A stretch of 64,000 nucleotides of DNA from Prosopocoilus inquinatus (taxonomy: Eukaryota > Arthropoda > Insecta > Coleoptera > Lucanidae): assembly GCA_036172665.1 (NCBI GenBank), contig CM069878.1, forward strand, positions 22,743,501-22,807,500, in the 5' to 3' direction. This document shows, one piece after another, positions 21,430 through 32,902 of the stretch. Position numbers and translations under genes: made by a program. Under the pieces are notes generated by a model, which was given only the letters and a program-made list of their open reading frames with translations, did no database searches and had not been told where the DNA came from. Each line of letters begins with the position of its first letter. Position 1 is the first letter of the stretch.

Positions 21430-22620
21430 CGAAGTTGGGAAAATCAAAATCATTAGTGTCGGACATTTGAATGCATTACGTGGCAATATCTCAGATTTTT
21501 TTCAATTTTACTTAGTTTTGTGCTAAATGTGCTTGTACTACGAACTGATGCTTTATCTGACGCATTTGACGTTTCTCTGCATATCGTGTCATGCGAGGTT
21601 TGCGTAAGTGCATCATTTTAAACTAAACAAAAAGAATCACTCCGTGATGAGTTCTTTCTTCATTCGCGAAATTAATTACAAATTGAGGAAAATCATTAAA
21701 ATTTAAAATAAAAAAAGGTAAGCGTAAACAGACATACAGCTTAGAAACTCTGGACTTCTCTGGAAGAAGACCCCTTCTTGCCTCTTGCAGCTCCATTTTA
21801 AAAGTCTCCCCCCTTGATTTTTTAAGGTAGTGGGGGATATCATCTGACTACATTTTCTACACGTTGGAAATCTCTAAACTATTGCATAATAGACTGTAAT
21901 ATCGTTGCTCATCTGCAGGTGGCTTTGCTGCGCCTCCACTTCGTCAGCGTGAGGTCAAGAATTCCGACAGAGAAATATTATTGTGACCTTGTACTTGTGT
22001 TTACGCGTTATACTATGTACTTTCACATCGCGATTAAATTTGCTAATTTATTACTTTTATACTTACTGAAACGAACTCTTACAGAATAAAAGAAAAAAAA
22101 GACGGTCAATTGATTATAAAAATAAAAATACTACTAAAATAGAATCAAATCGAAAAAACAAAAGCAAAATATGAAAAGACAACTGTCGATAAAGATAGGG
22201 CGAAAGTAAAAATTGTGTGAAACCCGATTTGACTTAATCTCCTTCAAGTTAGGGAAGTTGAAAACCTATATCTAACCGTTCTATTCATCACTGCTGCTAA
22301 ATATTTCCGATTTACTGAGACATTTTTAAGGTCGGAAATAAGAATCGGCATCTTACTTCTTGTACAACACGTGGTTTAATTTCTATTTGGAAAGAGCAGA
22401 ACAGAAAGGTACGTACATTAGGATATCTTTAGTAAGCTTTAGAAAGATTTTAGGCCTCTTCTGACCTTGTTTTCATCTTGTTTGTGACTGTTGATGATCC
22501 AACCGTTGCTTGTCCCTTCGGCCAAATAGAAGACAAGGAAAGGAGAAGGATTTCAAATTTATGTATAGCGAAGTTAATAATTGTGGTCCAGTTTTAAATA
22601 ATAAGTTCAGTTTAACCTTG
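21430..22620. other. gene-free AT-rich stretch
   Basis: No feature is supported. Short frames only, with a slightly GC-richer spot near 21915-21960. Confidence 0.4.
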
Positions 22621-22626
22621 TTAGCA

Positions 22627-23080
22627 ATTTTGAAAAACGTGGCAGTTGATCGGGTTTTTAGGACAAAGAATGATTCTAAATCATTCAGCTGACCAGTTTC
22701 GGTTTTATTTTAAAACCTTCCTCAGAGGCTCTGGTTAACAACAAAACGATAAACTACAAACCATCGTACGATTTGGGGTGAAATTTACGCATAAAAGCCG
22801 GGTTCCATTAAAACATGTTTAAAGCAAAGTTTATCAATATGGAATGTTTTGTTGTCATTTGGCGTACGTTTCCTAACGTTACTTTTAATTCTGTTTTATC
22901 CATAATCATTTATTGTTAATCGTTTAAAAAACATCACATGGTTTGTGGTTTATCGTTTTGTTGTTAATCAGAGGCTCAGAGGAACGTTTTAAAATAAAAC
23001 CGAAACTGGTCAGCTGAATGATTTAGAATCATCTTTTTTTGTCCTAAAAACCCGATCAACTACCATGTTTTTCAAAATTT
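22627..23080. mobile_element. foldback element with arms carrying hammerhead-like cores
   Basis: Arms of about 138-145 bp (22627-22764 and 22936-23080) are near-perfect inverse copies around a spacer of about 170 bp. Each arm contains a CTGAGGA..GAAAC arrangement with a perfect A/T-rich stem between the two parts. The core is intact on the minus strand of the left arm (22725-22696). The right arm has CAGAGGA instead of CTGAGGA (22977-23006). Similar cores are reported for Penelope-like elements, so this may be a pair of Penelope-type ends. No reverse transcriptase is seen here. Confidence 0.65.
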
Positions 23081-23089
23081 AATAAACAG

Positions 23090-26000
23090 GACGCCAATTT
23101 CATTTATTACTTGTTAGCAATAATTATTTTCTAAGCCGAAAGATATAGTTAATCTGTAATATGTAAGTTACCTTAACAGTAAAAAAATTCTTCTCAAATA
23201 TTTACATAACTTCTCAAAATTTTAAATAATATTTTGTACTGCAATTTAATATGTACGCTTTTCCATTTTGTGATATTTTAGAATTCGAAGTTGGTTATAA
23301 AAAAAGTAAGGGCTAATAGAAGGAGGGAAGGATAAAGCTCTATATCAAAATCAAATGTAATTTTAAAGCAAATGTATGGGTGGTATCAGTGCAAAGATGG
23401 CGCAGGAATACCGAAAGAGCAGAAGCAGCAGGACAAGAAGCCGCGCACGTCCTTGTAGGATTTACTTTTATAGAACAACTAACAGGCTCCGCTACGAACC
23501 TCGCACTCTTCGCGAATACTGAACACTTTCCTTAATGAAAATATACATGAGCGTATAAAACCAACTTCTCGATTAGTTTTTCTATCTTCTTATTTTAATT
23601 AAAATCAGTCGATGTTCCGTTAGTTGCCGATGATATGCAAATTAAGGGCGGGCGCATTCTTTCTGCCTTTATTTATCTCGCAGACGTTAACAAACTATGG
23701 GGCTGGGCTGGCAAAGTGAAAGATTCTCTCCACGTGGATAAGAGGTAAATGGTTCTGTCAAAGACATTCGCTCCTTTTGAAAATTCAATTGACATTTCAA
23801 TTCGGTTTTAATCATGTGTGTGATGTGAATCAGGATGTCTATCGTTCCAGGAAATTTTCTCGAGAATAAATAAAACCTACTCAACAATACCATTAATACA
23901 ATATTTAAAAAATAAAGTTTCAAAAATGATAACTCAAATGATATTAGAGGAAATATTATGAAATAAATTCTAATAGAAAACTTTGGTGTCGTTCAAGAAC
24001 ATTGATTTTGCCCTCAAAAATTTAATGCAAATTTCCTAATATCTAACGAGCTGTCAGGACTTGTTAACTTCCTGTTCATTTCCGCCTTTTTTACAAAATG
24101 TAAAATAATTTAATTAATAACGTACAGCAGAGAATAGCCGCAATGTTAGTAGTTTGACAACGTAATAAAACATTTGCGGCCGTGAATGAATGTGAGGTTA
24201 CTCTAGCATAGACCGATTCAGCTGATTGCGCCAAACCGGAACATCCATTATCGCTGTCTGTTCCACATTCCGTTTTAAATGACAATGACATCGTATTTAT
24301 ATAATGCTTCTAATTATTACTTATCAGGAACGTAAATTGTTCTGTTTTGTTGTTACGTCGACGATTTTCTATTCGCTCGCCTGTCGCTTTAAATGCTTTC
24401 ATGTTTTGTGTGAGAAAATTGCATGGATAAGTGGATACAAAACAATGTCATTGCCCCGAACTCCGGGCCCGGCTCCGGATTTCGTTTCTCGTTATCTTTT
24501 TCAAGGTCTTCATTACCATAAATCATTAGAATGTAATCCCAACGTTGTTGTACACCTACTCGTATTTGCTGTACATTTTCTTCTTTTCTTTTGAATAAAT
24601 TAAAATTCCCTCCCAAAAATTGTGAATGAATAATTTTTTATATGGTATCATTCAACCAATCAAATACATTGGCTTTTAATTCTCATATATTTTACTTAGA
24701 AACGTTTAAGCCCTCGACGGGAAACAAAAAAAAATATTTAAATTTATGCGTTACGACGTAACCTTTGGCAAAATTAAATAAAAGTGCAGAATAAATTAAA
24801 GGGAAAAAGTTTAAGATGTTGCGTTAGTGAGCTGTCTTTTGTGAGCGCAGCTGCGCTATCTTTATCTCATTACTGTCTGCGTAAGGCCCTGCCTTCAGTC
24901 AGCATCGGCTTTCTTTTGGGGCGTCCCTTTGAGTTTGGAAGTCGGGAGTCAAGTAGATTACTGCCTTTCGCCGTCAACACAGTTACTATCATCTACGTGA
25001 TGTCATGTACAGCTGGAGCAAAGACAGTAGTTTCCTTTTAACGTTCCTTTTTTTCTGCTGAAATGTCAGCGAAATTTTATTTATTACTATAACTTATTCT
25101 CGATATTACTACATATACAGTATTGGGAAAATTAATTATTTACTTCATTTTTACAAAAAATCATTTCTTAATTAAGGAATCAGAAATGTTTAGTAAAACT
25201 TTTCTGAAACATTACCATCACGTTTCGTATCAATACATAACACTGCCACCGCCCTAATGTCTGTCCATAGTAGGTAGTTAAAGAAATTTTAGTCACATGC
25301 GCTAATATGCAGTCATGATCAGTGAAAAGAATTCGGGACATTTGTTTCGCGAACGGTACGAAAATGTAATACTTGGGCTGTATCAGCTTCGCCCACAGTA
25401 ATTTCTGCGCTCGCATTGAATTTCTTTCCCTCCCATTCAATAACAATTCCATGTATCGGAAAGGTGACAGGAGTAAATAATAGATTCAGTGTGAAAAGCA
25501 TCCAACGCTAAGTGGCCTGAATTCTTTTACCTGGTCATGATCTATTGATTGCGGAGTATATACAGAACATATAAATTTCCGTTAGTAACGATACTTAGGG
25601 TTAGAAATTCGTTTTTGTTACATAACTTGGGACGGAAATTAATAATTACTTTTTAAGACCGTGAAGATGACTTAATACCGGGTGTTCTTTTACTGTGTGC
25701 AAATATTTAAACCTGTAATACATCACCATAAATGGCAACGATTGAACTCATGCATCTTTAACAAAAAGTTAATAGTTTTCCAGAAAAATGTAGTGTCAGA
25801 TTTTCACCGAACTGTTCGAGAATTGCTGGCATAGCTAATGAGTGGATGGTGGTCTAACTCTCGCGGCCGCCTGTTGAAAGACAACCCGAAGATAGGTTAG
25901 TATTTAACTTGACCTTATGTACGAACGATGTAAATCGTTCAGTCAATTAGAACATTTTAAACGCGTTCACAATGCGCCTGGATTTGTTAAAATAAATAAA

Positions 26001-26540
26001 TGTAACTTTACTCCAAGTAATTACAATTTTAAGTATTTTCAAATTAAAAATTAGCGAATTCAAGAAGCCGCATATATCGTATGTGGTTCGTTATTGCCGA
26101 ACAATTTAAAGGAGTGGTACAAATAAATTTTAATAATTTCTAATTCCATATGTATTTTTAATAGACCTATCAACATTTGACTTTTTTTTCCATGGACCGT
26201 AATACTTTCACAGCTCGCAACGAGATTAGCAAACTTGACTTACGTAAAAAGGGAGAAAGAAAAACATTTTTAACGCGCTCGCCTAATTGGTGTATAAATT
26301 TTCGGATTTACTCATAGATAGCTGATATTATAAAACAAATAAATGTCACATTACTTCGCTCAGTGAATTAAAATTTTAAATAACATAGTTAATAAACAAT
26401 ATCAGTGATTATTATTACGAAACGCTGCGTGCTGATCGAATGCGATATCGGTGTGGGTGTTCATACTGAGAAGAAGACGTCGTTGATATTGCTAAATATT
26501 TCTTTCTCACATATTTCAGCAGTTTTCAAACAAGTGGTGT
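23090..26540. other. gene-free AT-rich stretch
   Basis: Only short frames without recognisable domains occur. A GC-rich spot with the palindrome CCGGGCCCGG lies at about 24464-24473. Nothing else is supported. Confidence 0.4.
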
Positions 26541-26544
26541 TTTT

Positions 26545-27350
26545 TTGGCAATCCCAGTACGTAAAAAATATAATCCTCCTGCCCTGTCAAATCTAAGACC
26601 TATAAATATTTTTCCAACTTTATCTAAAATATTAGAAAAAATCATGGCATGTCAATTGCGTGACCATTTATCTTTTTATAATATCACCTACACATCAATC
26701 TGGCTTCAGACCAGGGCACAGTTGTAATACTGTTCTTTTAAAAGTATTAGATGATATCATAAAAGCCACAGATGCAGAAAATCTGACAATTTTGGTGGCT
26801 TTAGATTATTCTAAGGCTTTCGACACCATAAACCACGAGCTTCTAATTTCGAATTTGCATTATGCTGGTTTAAATGATGAAACCACAATATTAATAATTG
26901 AATACTTACGTCATCGTACTCAGACTGTTAAAGTTGGAAATAATTTAGCACCAGCTATGGACATCCCAAGAGGAGTTCCGCAAAGTTCCATATTTAGGCC
27001 TTCATTGTTTTGCATTTACATCTTTCATTTGCCTGATTATATTCAATATTGCAAATTTATTATTCATTTTCCTCTCACAATCTAGATGAGGCTTCTTTAA
27101 AAATAAATTCTGATTTACAAAACGTATACAAAAGTTCACAATTACATGCTTTGGTTTGAAATCTCTTGAAATCTACTGCTATATTATTTGAACCTAAAAT
27201 TCATCGAAGCAGAGCTATTAACAAAATACAATTGAAAATTAACGACACGCCCATCCAACTTCAGGAGAATATAAAAAGCCTGGACGTTCACATAGATGCA
27301 AATTTAAGGTTTGATAAATGCAAAATGCGTACATGAATCTTAAACTCATA
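26545..27350 (+). pseudogene. LINE reverse transcriptase fragment (Jockey/CR1-like), broken
   Basis: The frame from 26545 (NPPALSNLRPINIFPTLSKI) passes by a frameshift near 26695 into the frame containing QSGFRPGHSCNT and VALDYSKAFDTINHELL, typical RT fingers/palm motifs with the first catalytic Asp. A further break near 27000-27085 loses the YADD region. Downstream, in pieces with stops, the sequence still resembles the C-terminal part (KIQLKINDTPIQL) up to the mariner insertion at 27351. It is a decayed, 5'-truncated copy. The continuation lies at 28013-28250. Confidence 0.85.
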
Positions 27351-28012
27351 TACGTGGGCTGTCCGATATTAAAGGTACGAGTCAAAATGTCACTGACATA
27401 TATATTTAAAGAAAATATTTAATACATTCTATAAAAAACTACATACTTTTGTTTATTTCTGGACATATTCTCCATAAAGATTCAGACATTTATACTAACG
27501 TGACAGTAGTTTGAACATCCCTTCACGGTAATGTTGCCCGTCAAATCGATTAAAGAAGTCTCCAACTGCGTCTCGCAAGTTCTGTTGATTCCCGTACCCT
27601 ACTAAATTGAATCTTACACACAACAACGCTCCAGACTCTACTACCAGATTTCAACCTGTCTAGACATGATTGAATTCTAGATTTCCGGTTAGATTTCTTC
27701 TACTGCCAGCGTTTCGTTCTCCATTGCAGAAGAAATCAGTCTAAATGACTTACAAGAAGCAGCAGCAAGACTAGCAGCAGCACCACCACCAGCAGCAGCA
27801 GCAGCCCTGAGGAAGTTCTTCTGCAATGGAGAACGAAACGTTGGCAGTAGAAGAAATCCGAGACTCGCGGTTCCAACCGGAAACCAAGAATTAAACCTTC
27901 GACGACGGCCGCCTTCAAGTTAAACTGTCTAGACATGCACACGACGCCAATGTTTTGCTTGCGGTGTTTGTTTCACAGCCACCTGTATCTTTAATATCGG
28001 ACAGCCCTCGTA
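27351..28012 (-). mobile_element. mariner-family relic inserted in the LINE
   Basis: Inverted ends TACGTGGGCTGTCCGATATT (27351) and, inverted, TACGAGGGCTGTCCGATATT (to 28012), with TA on both sides (27349-27350 and 28013-28014), are mariner hallmarks. On the minus strand, from about 27600 to 27440, pieces such as REGMFKLLSR and CLNLYGEYVQK match the C-terminus of mariner transposases. Most of the transposase is missing. A palindromic block (27690-27845) and CAG/CCA repeats fill the middle. Confidence 0.85.
27690..27845. repeat. 43-bp inverted repeats flanking CAG-rich simple sequence, with a hammerhead-like core
   Basis: GATTTCTTCTACTGCCARCG and following bases (about 27691-27735) recur inverted at about 27818-27862 with one or two mismatches. 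Between them lies CAG/CCA-rich simple sequence (27757-27806). The right side holds CTGAGGA (27807-27813), a GTTCT/AGAAC stem (27815-27819 and 27830-27834) and GAAAC (27835-27839). The block sits inside the mariner relic and is probably a third, nested insertion. Confidence 0.6.
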
Positions 28013-28250
28013 TAACAACCGGCACGTCTTGAAAAAAATACGAAGAAGATTCTTTGTAAATCACTCGTCTTAAGTGACTCGGTTTATGGTCTCAGTTGAC
28101 ACAGTTTAATGTGAATCAAAATTCAGAAGATACAAAATTATTGTTTATGACTTATTATTTTAGAATCAGTTATACACTTAAAGCAGTTAGATGGCTAAAT
28201 ATGGAACGTACTCGTAAATTGGGTGCTTACCGTCTGTTCCCATAAAATCA
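28013..28250 (+). pseudogene. LINE C-terminal fragment, continuation after the mariner relic
   Basis: After the mariner end, short frames resemble the C-terminal region of Jockey/CR1-type LINE proteins (KKILCKSLVLSDSVYG, a leucine-rich stretch and LKQLDG). With the mariner removed they continue the fragment ending at 27350. There are multiple stops and shifts. The likely 3' end is near the AATAAA at about 28256. Confidence 0.6.
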
Positions 28251-28259
28251 TATTAAATA

Positions 28260-29560
28260 AATGCCAACATATTTGCATTAATTGATTCGTATCGATCTGA
28301 TGTTCACAATCTCAATCTACGATTTAAGGGACTCCTTGCGACACTTTACAACGTATGCAGCTTTCTAAACGTTCTTTTTCGTACCTAGTCGTAGATATTT
28401 ACAATACATACATACACACTAAGATGTGGACTTAAAATGTTTGAGCTAGTTTAAAGTTTAAATACAGTATTACTCTACAACTGCTGCGACTGAATTACCA
28501 GCGTTAGGGCACTAGGTTGTTAAATTTTATAAGGTTGTTAGGTCATTAGGTTGTTGTAGATGTATTAGCTTTATTTATAAACCCCAGCTGTCACTATAAT
28601 AATAATGTTGCGCTTTTATTCTTTAAACATGATTGTGTTTGCTCTGTACCCGTAATTTTTTCTGTGTATCTTGGATTTTATTCAACCTGTAAGTTAGAGT
28701 TTTCAGCTGACAGAGACCAAATTAATTAATTAATATATAATTCAATTTAATCTAGTCTAGGTTAGGCAGTAGAGCAGCGAGGGACTTCTCTACTCTCTCT
28801 ACTGAACCTTACCTATGATTTTTCATCTTTGTATTTAAGATTAATGTTTAATATGATAAATAAAGGCATTAGACCGTAGCCACCAAAAAATTCCCGCAGA
28901 AGGTAGCATTTCGTGTTCTTATACTAAGGATTTTTATTTGCACACAGTAAGAAAAAACATCCTGTATTGCAGAAATTTAAAGAAATTGTTAACGTACCAA
29001 AATGAAATAATTAATTGAATATATTTTTAGGTCCAGGGCGTCGCAAAAGTTTCCGGAATTTGTTGACATATATTTTTCATGTTTTTCATGGATTTTAAAT
29101 TCTAGAAACTGGTAATTGTACTGAATTTTCCGTCAAATTTTGACTTTGTGCGGACTACGGGTTTTAAGAAATGTATTGTCCACGACTCCGTGAAATAGTG
29201 ATTCAGGGAGGCTGTCGGAATCGCGGACAGAGGACTGTAAAAGTGACTTAATATTGCAGAAACGTAAAAAATATTAACATTCTAAAACGAAATAATTAAA
29301 TGAATACATTTTCTATTTTATCTATCAATGACTTTTTTGTTCGTTCAAAAATTTCAGGATTAGCTCCAATTTCGGAAATGTCTGGTCGTATGACAAGTAG
29401 CCAAATTGGGAAACATAATTGACAAAAGCAAAAAAACAAAAGAAAAAGACTATCAAGGAAGAAGAATTGTTTCTTTTTGGATTTTCTCTATTAAACCTTC
29501 AACAATTGATATGAACTAACTGCCCGTACACTGAATACTTGCCGTTGTTCTTCTTTCAGT
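28260..29560. other. gene-free AT-rich stretch
   Basis: No gene or delimited repeat is supported. A GGTTGTTAGG.. short direct repeat occurs near 28515-28555. Confidence 0.4.
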
Positions 29561-29571
29561 TTTCTTTTCAT

Positions 29572-29724
29572 TTATTCTTTATAAAGTCTCGTTGGTTTGG
29601 TTATCGTCTCCACTTTTCCTAGTGTGCTGGTGACCGTTTCTTCGTCTTCTTTTTTCTCATGCATAAGTAACTGACCAACGGAAGCCACTTTCATGTCTTC
29701 CGACTGCCCCAGACTATTTTCCAT
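29572..29724 (-). CDS. short uncharacterised open frame (50 residues), doubtful
   Basis: An ATG frame at 29724 codes 50 mostly charged residues (MENSLGQSEDMKVASVGQLL..) before TAA at 29574-29572. Its base composition looks more coding-like than its surroundings. There is no signal peptide, domain or promoter. It could be an exon piece, a remnant of a retroelement polyprotein, or chance. Confidence 0.25.
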   Translation of the reverse strand: MENSLGQSEDMKVASVGQLLMHEKKEDEETVTSTLGKVETITKPTRLYKE

Positions 29725-29999
29725 TCATCTATCCTCAACAGAGAACATAAATCAACGGTCTATTTACTAAAAAATTATTTTTTTATCTTTCTTCTGAAGT
29801 ACAATTCGCTTCAATTTCAGGTTCATTCTTTTGGGGCAAGTGAAGTTTGAGGTATTCTTGTTTTCATGTATTTTCATGGTCTATTACGTCTTCTTCTATT
29901 TTTCCTCAAGAAGGTTTAGCAGGTTCAAATTTCCCATACATCCCATGTTGACCGTTAAACAAACGACAGCAAGATGTTGTAATTCCAGAATGCGTTGTG

Positions 30000-30360
30000 A
30001 TTATTTTCTGCCTCGTACTAGTTGCTTTATAAAGAGAAACAACATCAAATTAATAAGACGCCACAAGAAAAACGAAAACGTGGTCAACAAATGGCACACG
30101 TATAGAAGATACGCAAAAGCCAAAAAGTGACCTCATCGGTGAATCAACGAGCCCCGAAGAGTCACACGTCGACAGATTTGCATTAGCGGCCCCAAAAGTA
30201 AACGGGGAAAACTCCCTCGAGGTGCCAGATCCCGAAAGAAAAAACCGGAGTACACACAAATTGATGAAAACAGCTGATGAAGCCCCAAAAAGGGCTGAAA
30301 CAGCTGTATAGAGGTTGCCCGAGGAATTCACTGCAATCAAAAACGATTTGCAACAATGTC
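30000..30360 (+). repeat. repeat copy A with intact hammerhead-like core
   Basis: CTGATGA (30274-30280), a 5-bp stem AGCCC/GGGCT (30281-30285 and 30292-30296) with loop CAAAAA, and GAAAC (30297-30301) reproduce the conserved core of a hammerhead ribozyme. The downstream AGAGG..ACTGCAATCAAAAACGATT is shared with copies at 30641 and 58631. The upstream part (30120-30310) is also open in one frame (GESTSPEESHVDRFALAAPK), so a coding origin, perhaps in a Penelope-like or other retroelement, is possible. Stems I and III were not convincing by eye. Confidence 0.55.
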
Positions 30361-30462
30361 TTTTTTTAATTTCATTATGCTTTGACAGCTAGCGCGACCG
30401 CGTTGCATGGGATGACTTATTATGTAGCAAACTGGCTTCAATTTGTCAATCCTAATGCAATA

Positions 30463-30510
30463 TCAGGTCTAAAAGCGATCGCAGAATATTGCTGTTTAAA
30501 CTATTCATTA
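30463..30510. repeat. dispersed repeat copy (AGCGATCGCAGAAT family)
   Basis: CAGGTCTAAAAGCGATCGCA and the following bases match the copies at 4218-4262 and 58510-58556. It lies between two hammerhead-like repeat copies, as it also lies near one at 58.6 kb. The two motifs may belong to one composite element. Confidence 0.55.
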
Positions 30511-30640
30511 CTAGGTCTGTTTGTTACGCTGCACTAGTATACACTAAAGTATTTGTGGCTTGTTCTAACCTCATGCATTAATACGAGATCGCAATTGCGA
30601 TTAACCCTGGTCGAATGGTTTTGGTTTGCAATGGAACTCT

Positions 30641-30725
30641 CCAAGCCCCAAATAGGGCTGAAACAGTTGTACAGAGGCTGCTCGAGGGATTCACTGCAAT
30701 CAAAAACGATTTGCAATAAATTTTT
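30641..30725 (+). repeat. repeat copy B, degenerate hammerhead-like core
   Basis: AGCCCCAAATAGGGCTGAAAC keeps the stem II and GAAAC part of copy A, but the CTGATGA strand is lost (ACTCTCCA). The downstream 60 bp matches copy A closely, ending in a T-rich stretch. Confidence 0.55.
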
Positions 30726-30729
30726 TTGA

Positions 30730-32260
30730 TAAATTTTTGCTAGAAATCTGTGTTAGAAATGTTAGAGCAGCCAGTGTTCGATGTCAAGTGATTTTTGTAT
30801 GACAACGCGCTGCCACCTACCGCAAGAACCTGACAGAAACTGGAAAAGAAAGTATAACCATCTTCGCTTAATACTACTATGTAGTACTCCTTTACGAAGA
30901 AGTCCGAAAGTGGGATGACTGATTGCTTCAAAAAAATAAACGAGAAAGGGTGTTTTGAGCTGTGATGCTCCTGTTCACCATCCACGGGCATAACTCCGTA
31001 TAGATTTAGAATTTTTTGTTGATTTGGTGTATTTACTTTTCGATCAAGATTTAAATAGTTTATTTTCTGTATTTTACATACTTAAACTAAACTAATTCTA
31101 TAAATCTGAATCACCGCCGTTGCCGAGAAACTGTTAAGAAAATGTGCACGTGACAAAGGTGTAAACTGGATTGAATGAAAAATGTGAGGTTCCAAGGGGC
31201 TGCAAATGAGCTGACTAAGTTTCTAAGAAGCGAGATGGATATAATGACAAGAAATATTTTAAATAGTTAACAAAAATGTTTTGAAATTGTACTGCAAAAA
31301 TAAAAGAAAATAAATTGTTGTTTAGGAACTGAACAAAGGGTGAAAATATTTTGATCGAAGCCACATCTAATTTTCTTATTGAAATAAATACATTTTACAA
31401 GAAATTAAACATTTTGGAAATGTACATAAGTACTGTAAGGAGGAATATTTTTCTTCGTTTTCTTTATCAGTGAAGAAAAAATTGTAGACTTTGTTCTTCA
31501 TTCGTCATTTTGTGCTCGGTGAGTACTTTCAGTTTTCCAGCTCGAAAAAGAATCAATTTTAAATCCCTATTTCAGAGAGTAATATCCATTAGTTTCTCCG
31601 TTAACTTAGAAACCACATCCAAGTGTCCGAAGCTGTATATGTAGTTAGCAAAGTAATGGTCGAACAATTTCATAGCTTTCGTTCGTCGTATTGAAATGAG
31701 GATGCGTCATGAGCAAACGGAACTAAATAAAGTGAACCCTCCAGAGGTCTGGAGTCGGCGGACTCTGCCGTAGACAGAGTAGATATTCATGGGTCGAAGC
31801 TAACGCGAAAATGCGTACCGCCGAGACACGTCTTGATTCGTCCGAATGCCCTCTGCTTAGGGTTGACTCAACCTTGCCCCGACCGAAATGTAAATGCTAA
31901 TAACATTGACTTTCTTTTTGCTGATACACTAAATAGATTTTTTCTTTGGGGTGGAAAAATGGAAACATTAAATTTAAATTAAGTTCATACTATTTCCCTC
32001 CCTTCATGTGTATAAATTTTAGCTTTGTTTCTTACCTATAAAAAATAATGGTTTTAAAATATAAGCATTGTTTTTCTAATGTCCTTTAAAACAGTTATAA
32101 CTCTAACCCTCTTTCACTTTCGTTTCAAGCTCTTAGGGTATATTAAAAATGAAGTAGAAGTAAAGCATAAGAACTAGCAGAGTTAGTTTTAATGTACTTC
32201 AGTCTCGCAATGCGCAACGTATAGATACGTAGACATTTTACGTCCACGATAAAATTTTAT
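30730..32260. other. gene-free stretch
   Basis: No gene is supported. A moderately GC-rich segment at about 31720-31880 stands out from the AT-rich background, but no function can be assigned. Confidence 0.4.
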
Positions 32261-32269
32261 TATACGTGC

Positions 32270-32490
32270 CTACATGAGTGAGGGAGTTTTGGAAACCGGA
32301 ATGTCAATCTGCACCCCCGTATTACGCGCGCGTAATGGTAAAATATGGCGCAATAACCATTCGGGCATTAGGCGCGCGGCGTGTCGAGATGTAAGCTATA
32401 CCGATAAAGGTACAGGTATATTGAACATCGCTAATAACTTGGGCGTTATTAGCAATGAAGACTAATCCACGACACCCTCGGGACTTTGAG
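32270..32490. other. GC-richer segment with palindromes, candidate cis-regulatory element
   Basis: Within gene-free AT-rich DNA this segment has the perfect 14-bp palindrome TTACGCGCGCGTAA (about 32322-32335) and a hairpin GCTAATAAC..GTTATTAGC with a 6-base loop (about 32430-32453). The latter contains paired TAAT homeodomain-type cores. Frames are open on both strands (plus from 32274, minus to 32322) but unrecognised. A conserved regulatory element is the preferred but unproven reading. Confidence 0.35.
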
Positions 32491-32902
32491 ACACGGACTA
32501 TTGACATGGAAATTCTGATGAAGCAACGATGTCTGTATATCGAAACTTGCACGAGCGATCGATTTAATCGTCCTTAATGAGACGTCTCAAATTGCCTTCT
32601 ATTTAAAAGCAAGAAGAAAATACTAACAGACATCAAGAAATAAATAAATTCTTGTTTCTTAGCAATAAGATAAATAAATAAATAAATAAAATTAGAGCTG
32701 TTTTCCTTATGAACTAGACACTTGTGCAGCGACAAGTTATTCTTGCGAATAAGAATATGGGCGTTTTTCTGAAGACAGCAGTTTTGAAATTTTGATTCCT
32801 GCTTCCAAAGACTTCTTCATTTATGTTAAACCCCCTTGGCACATACTTAATAAGGAAGACGTCTTCTTGAAAATTGTTCCTATTCAGTGGGAGGGTCCTA
32901 GT

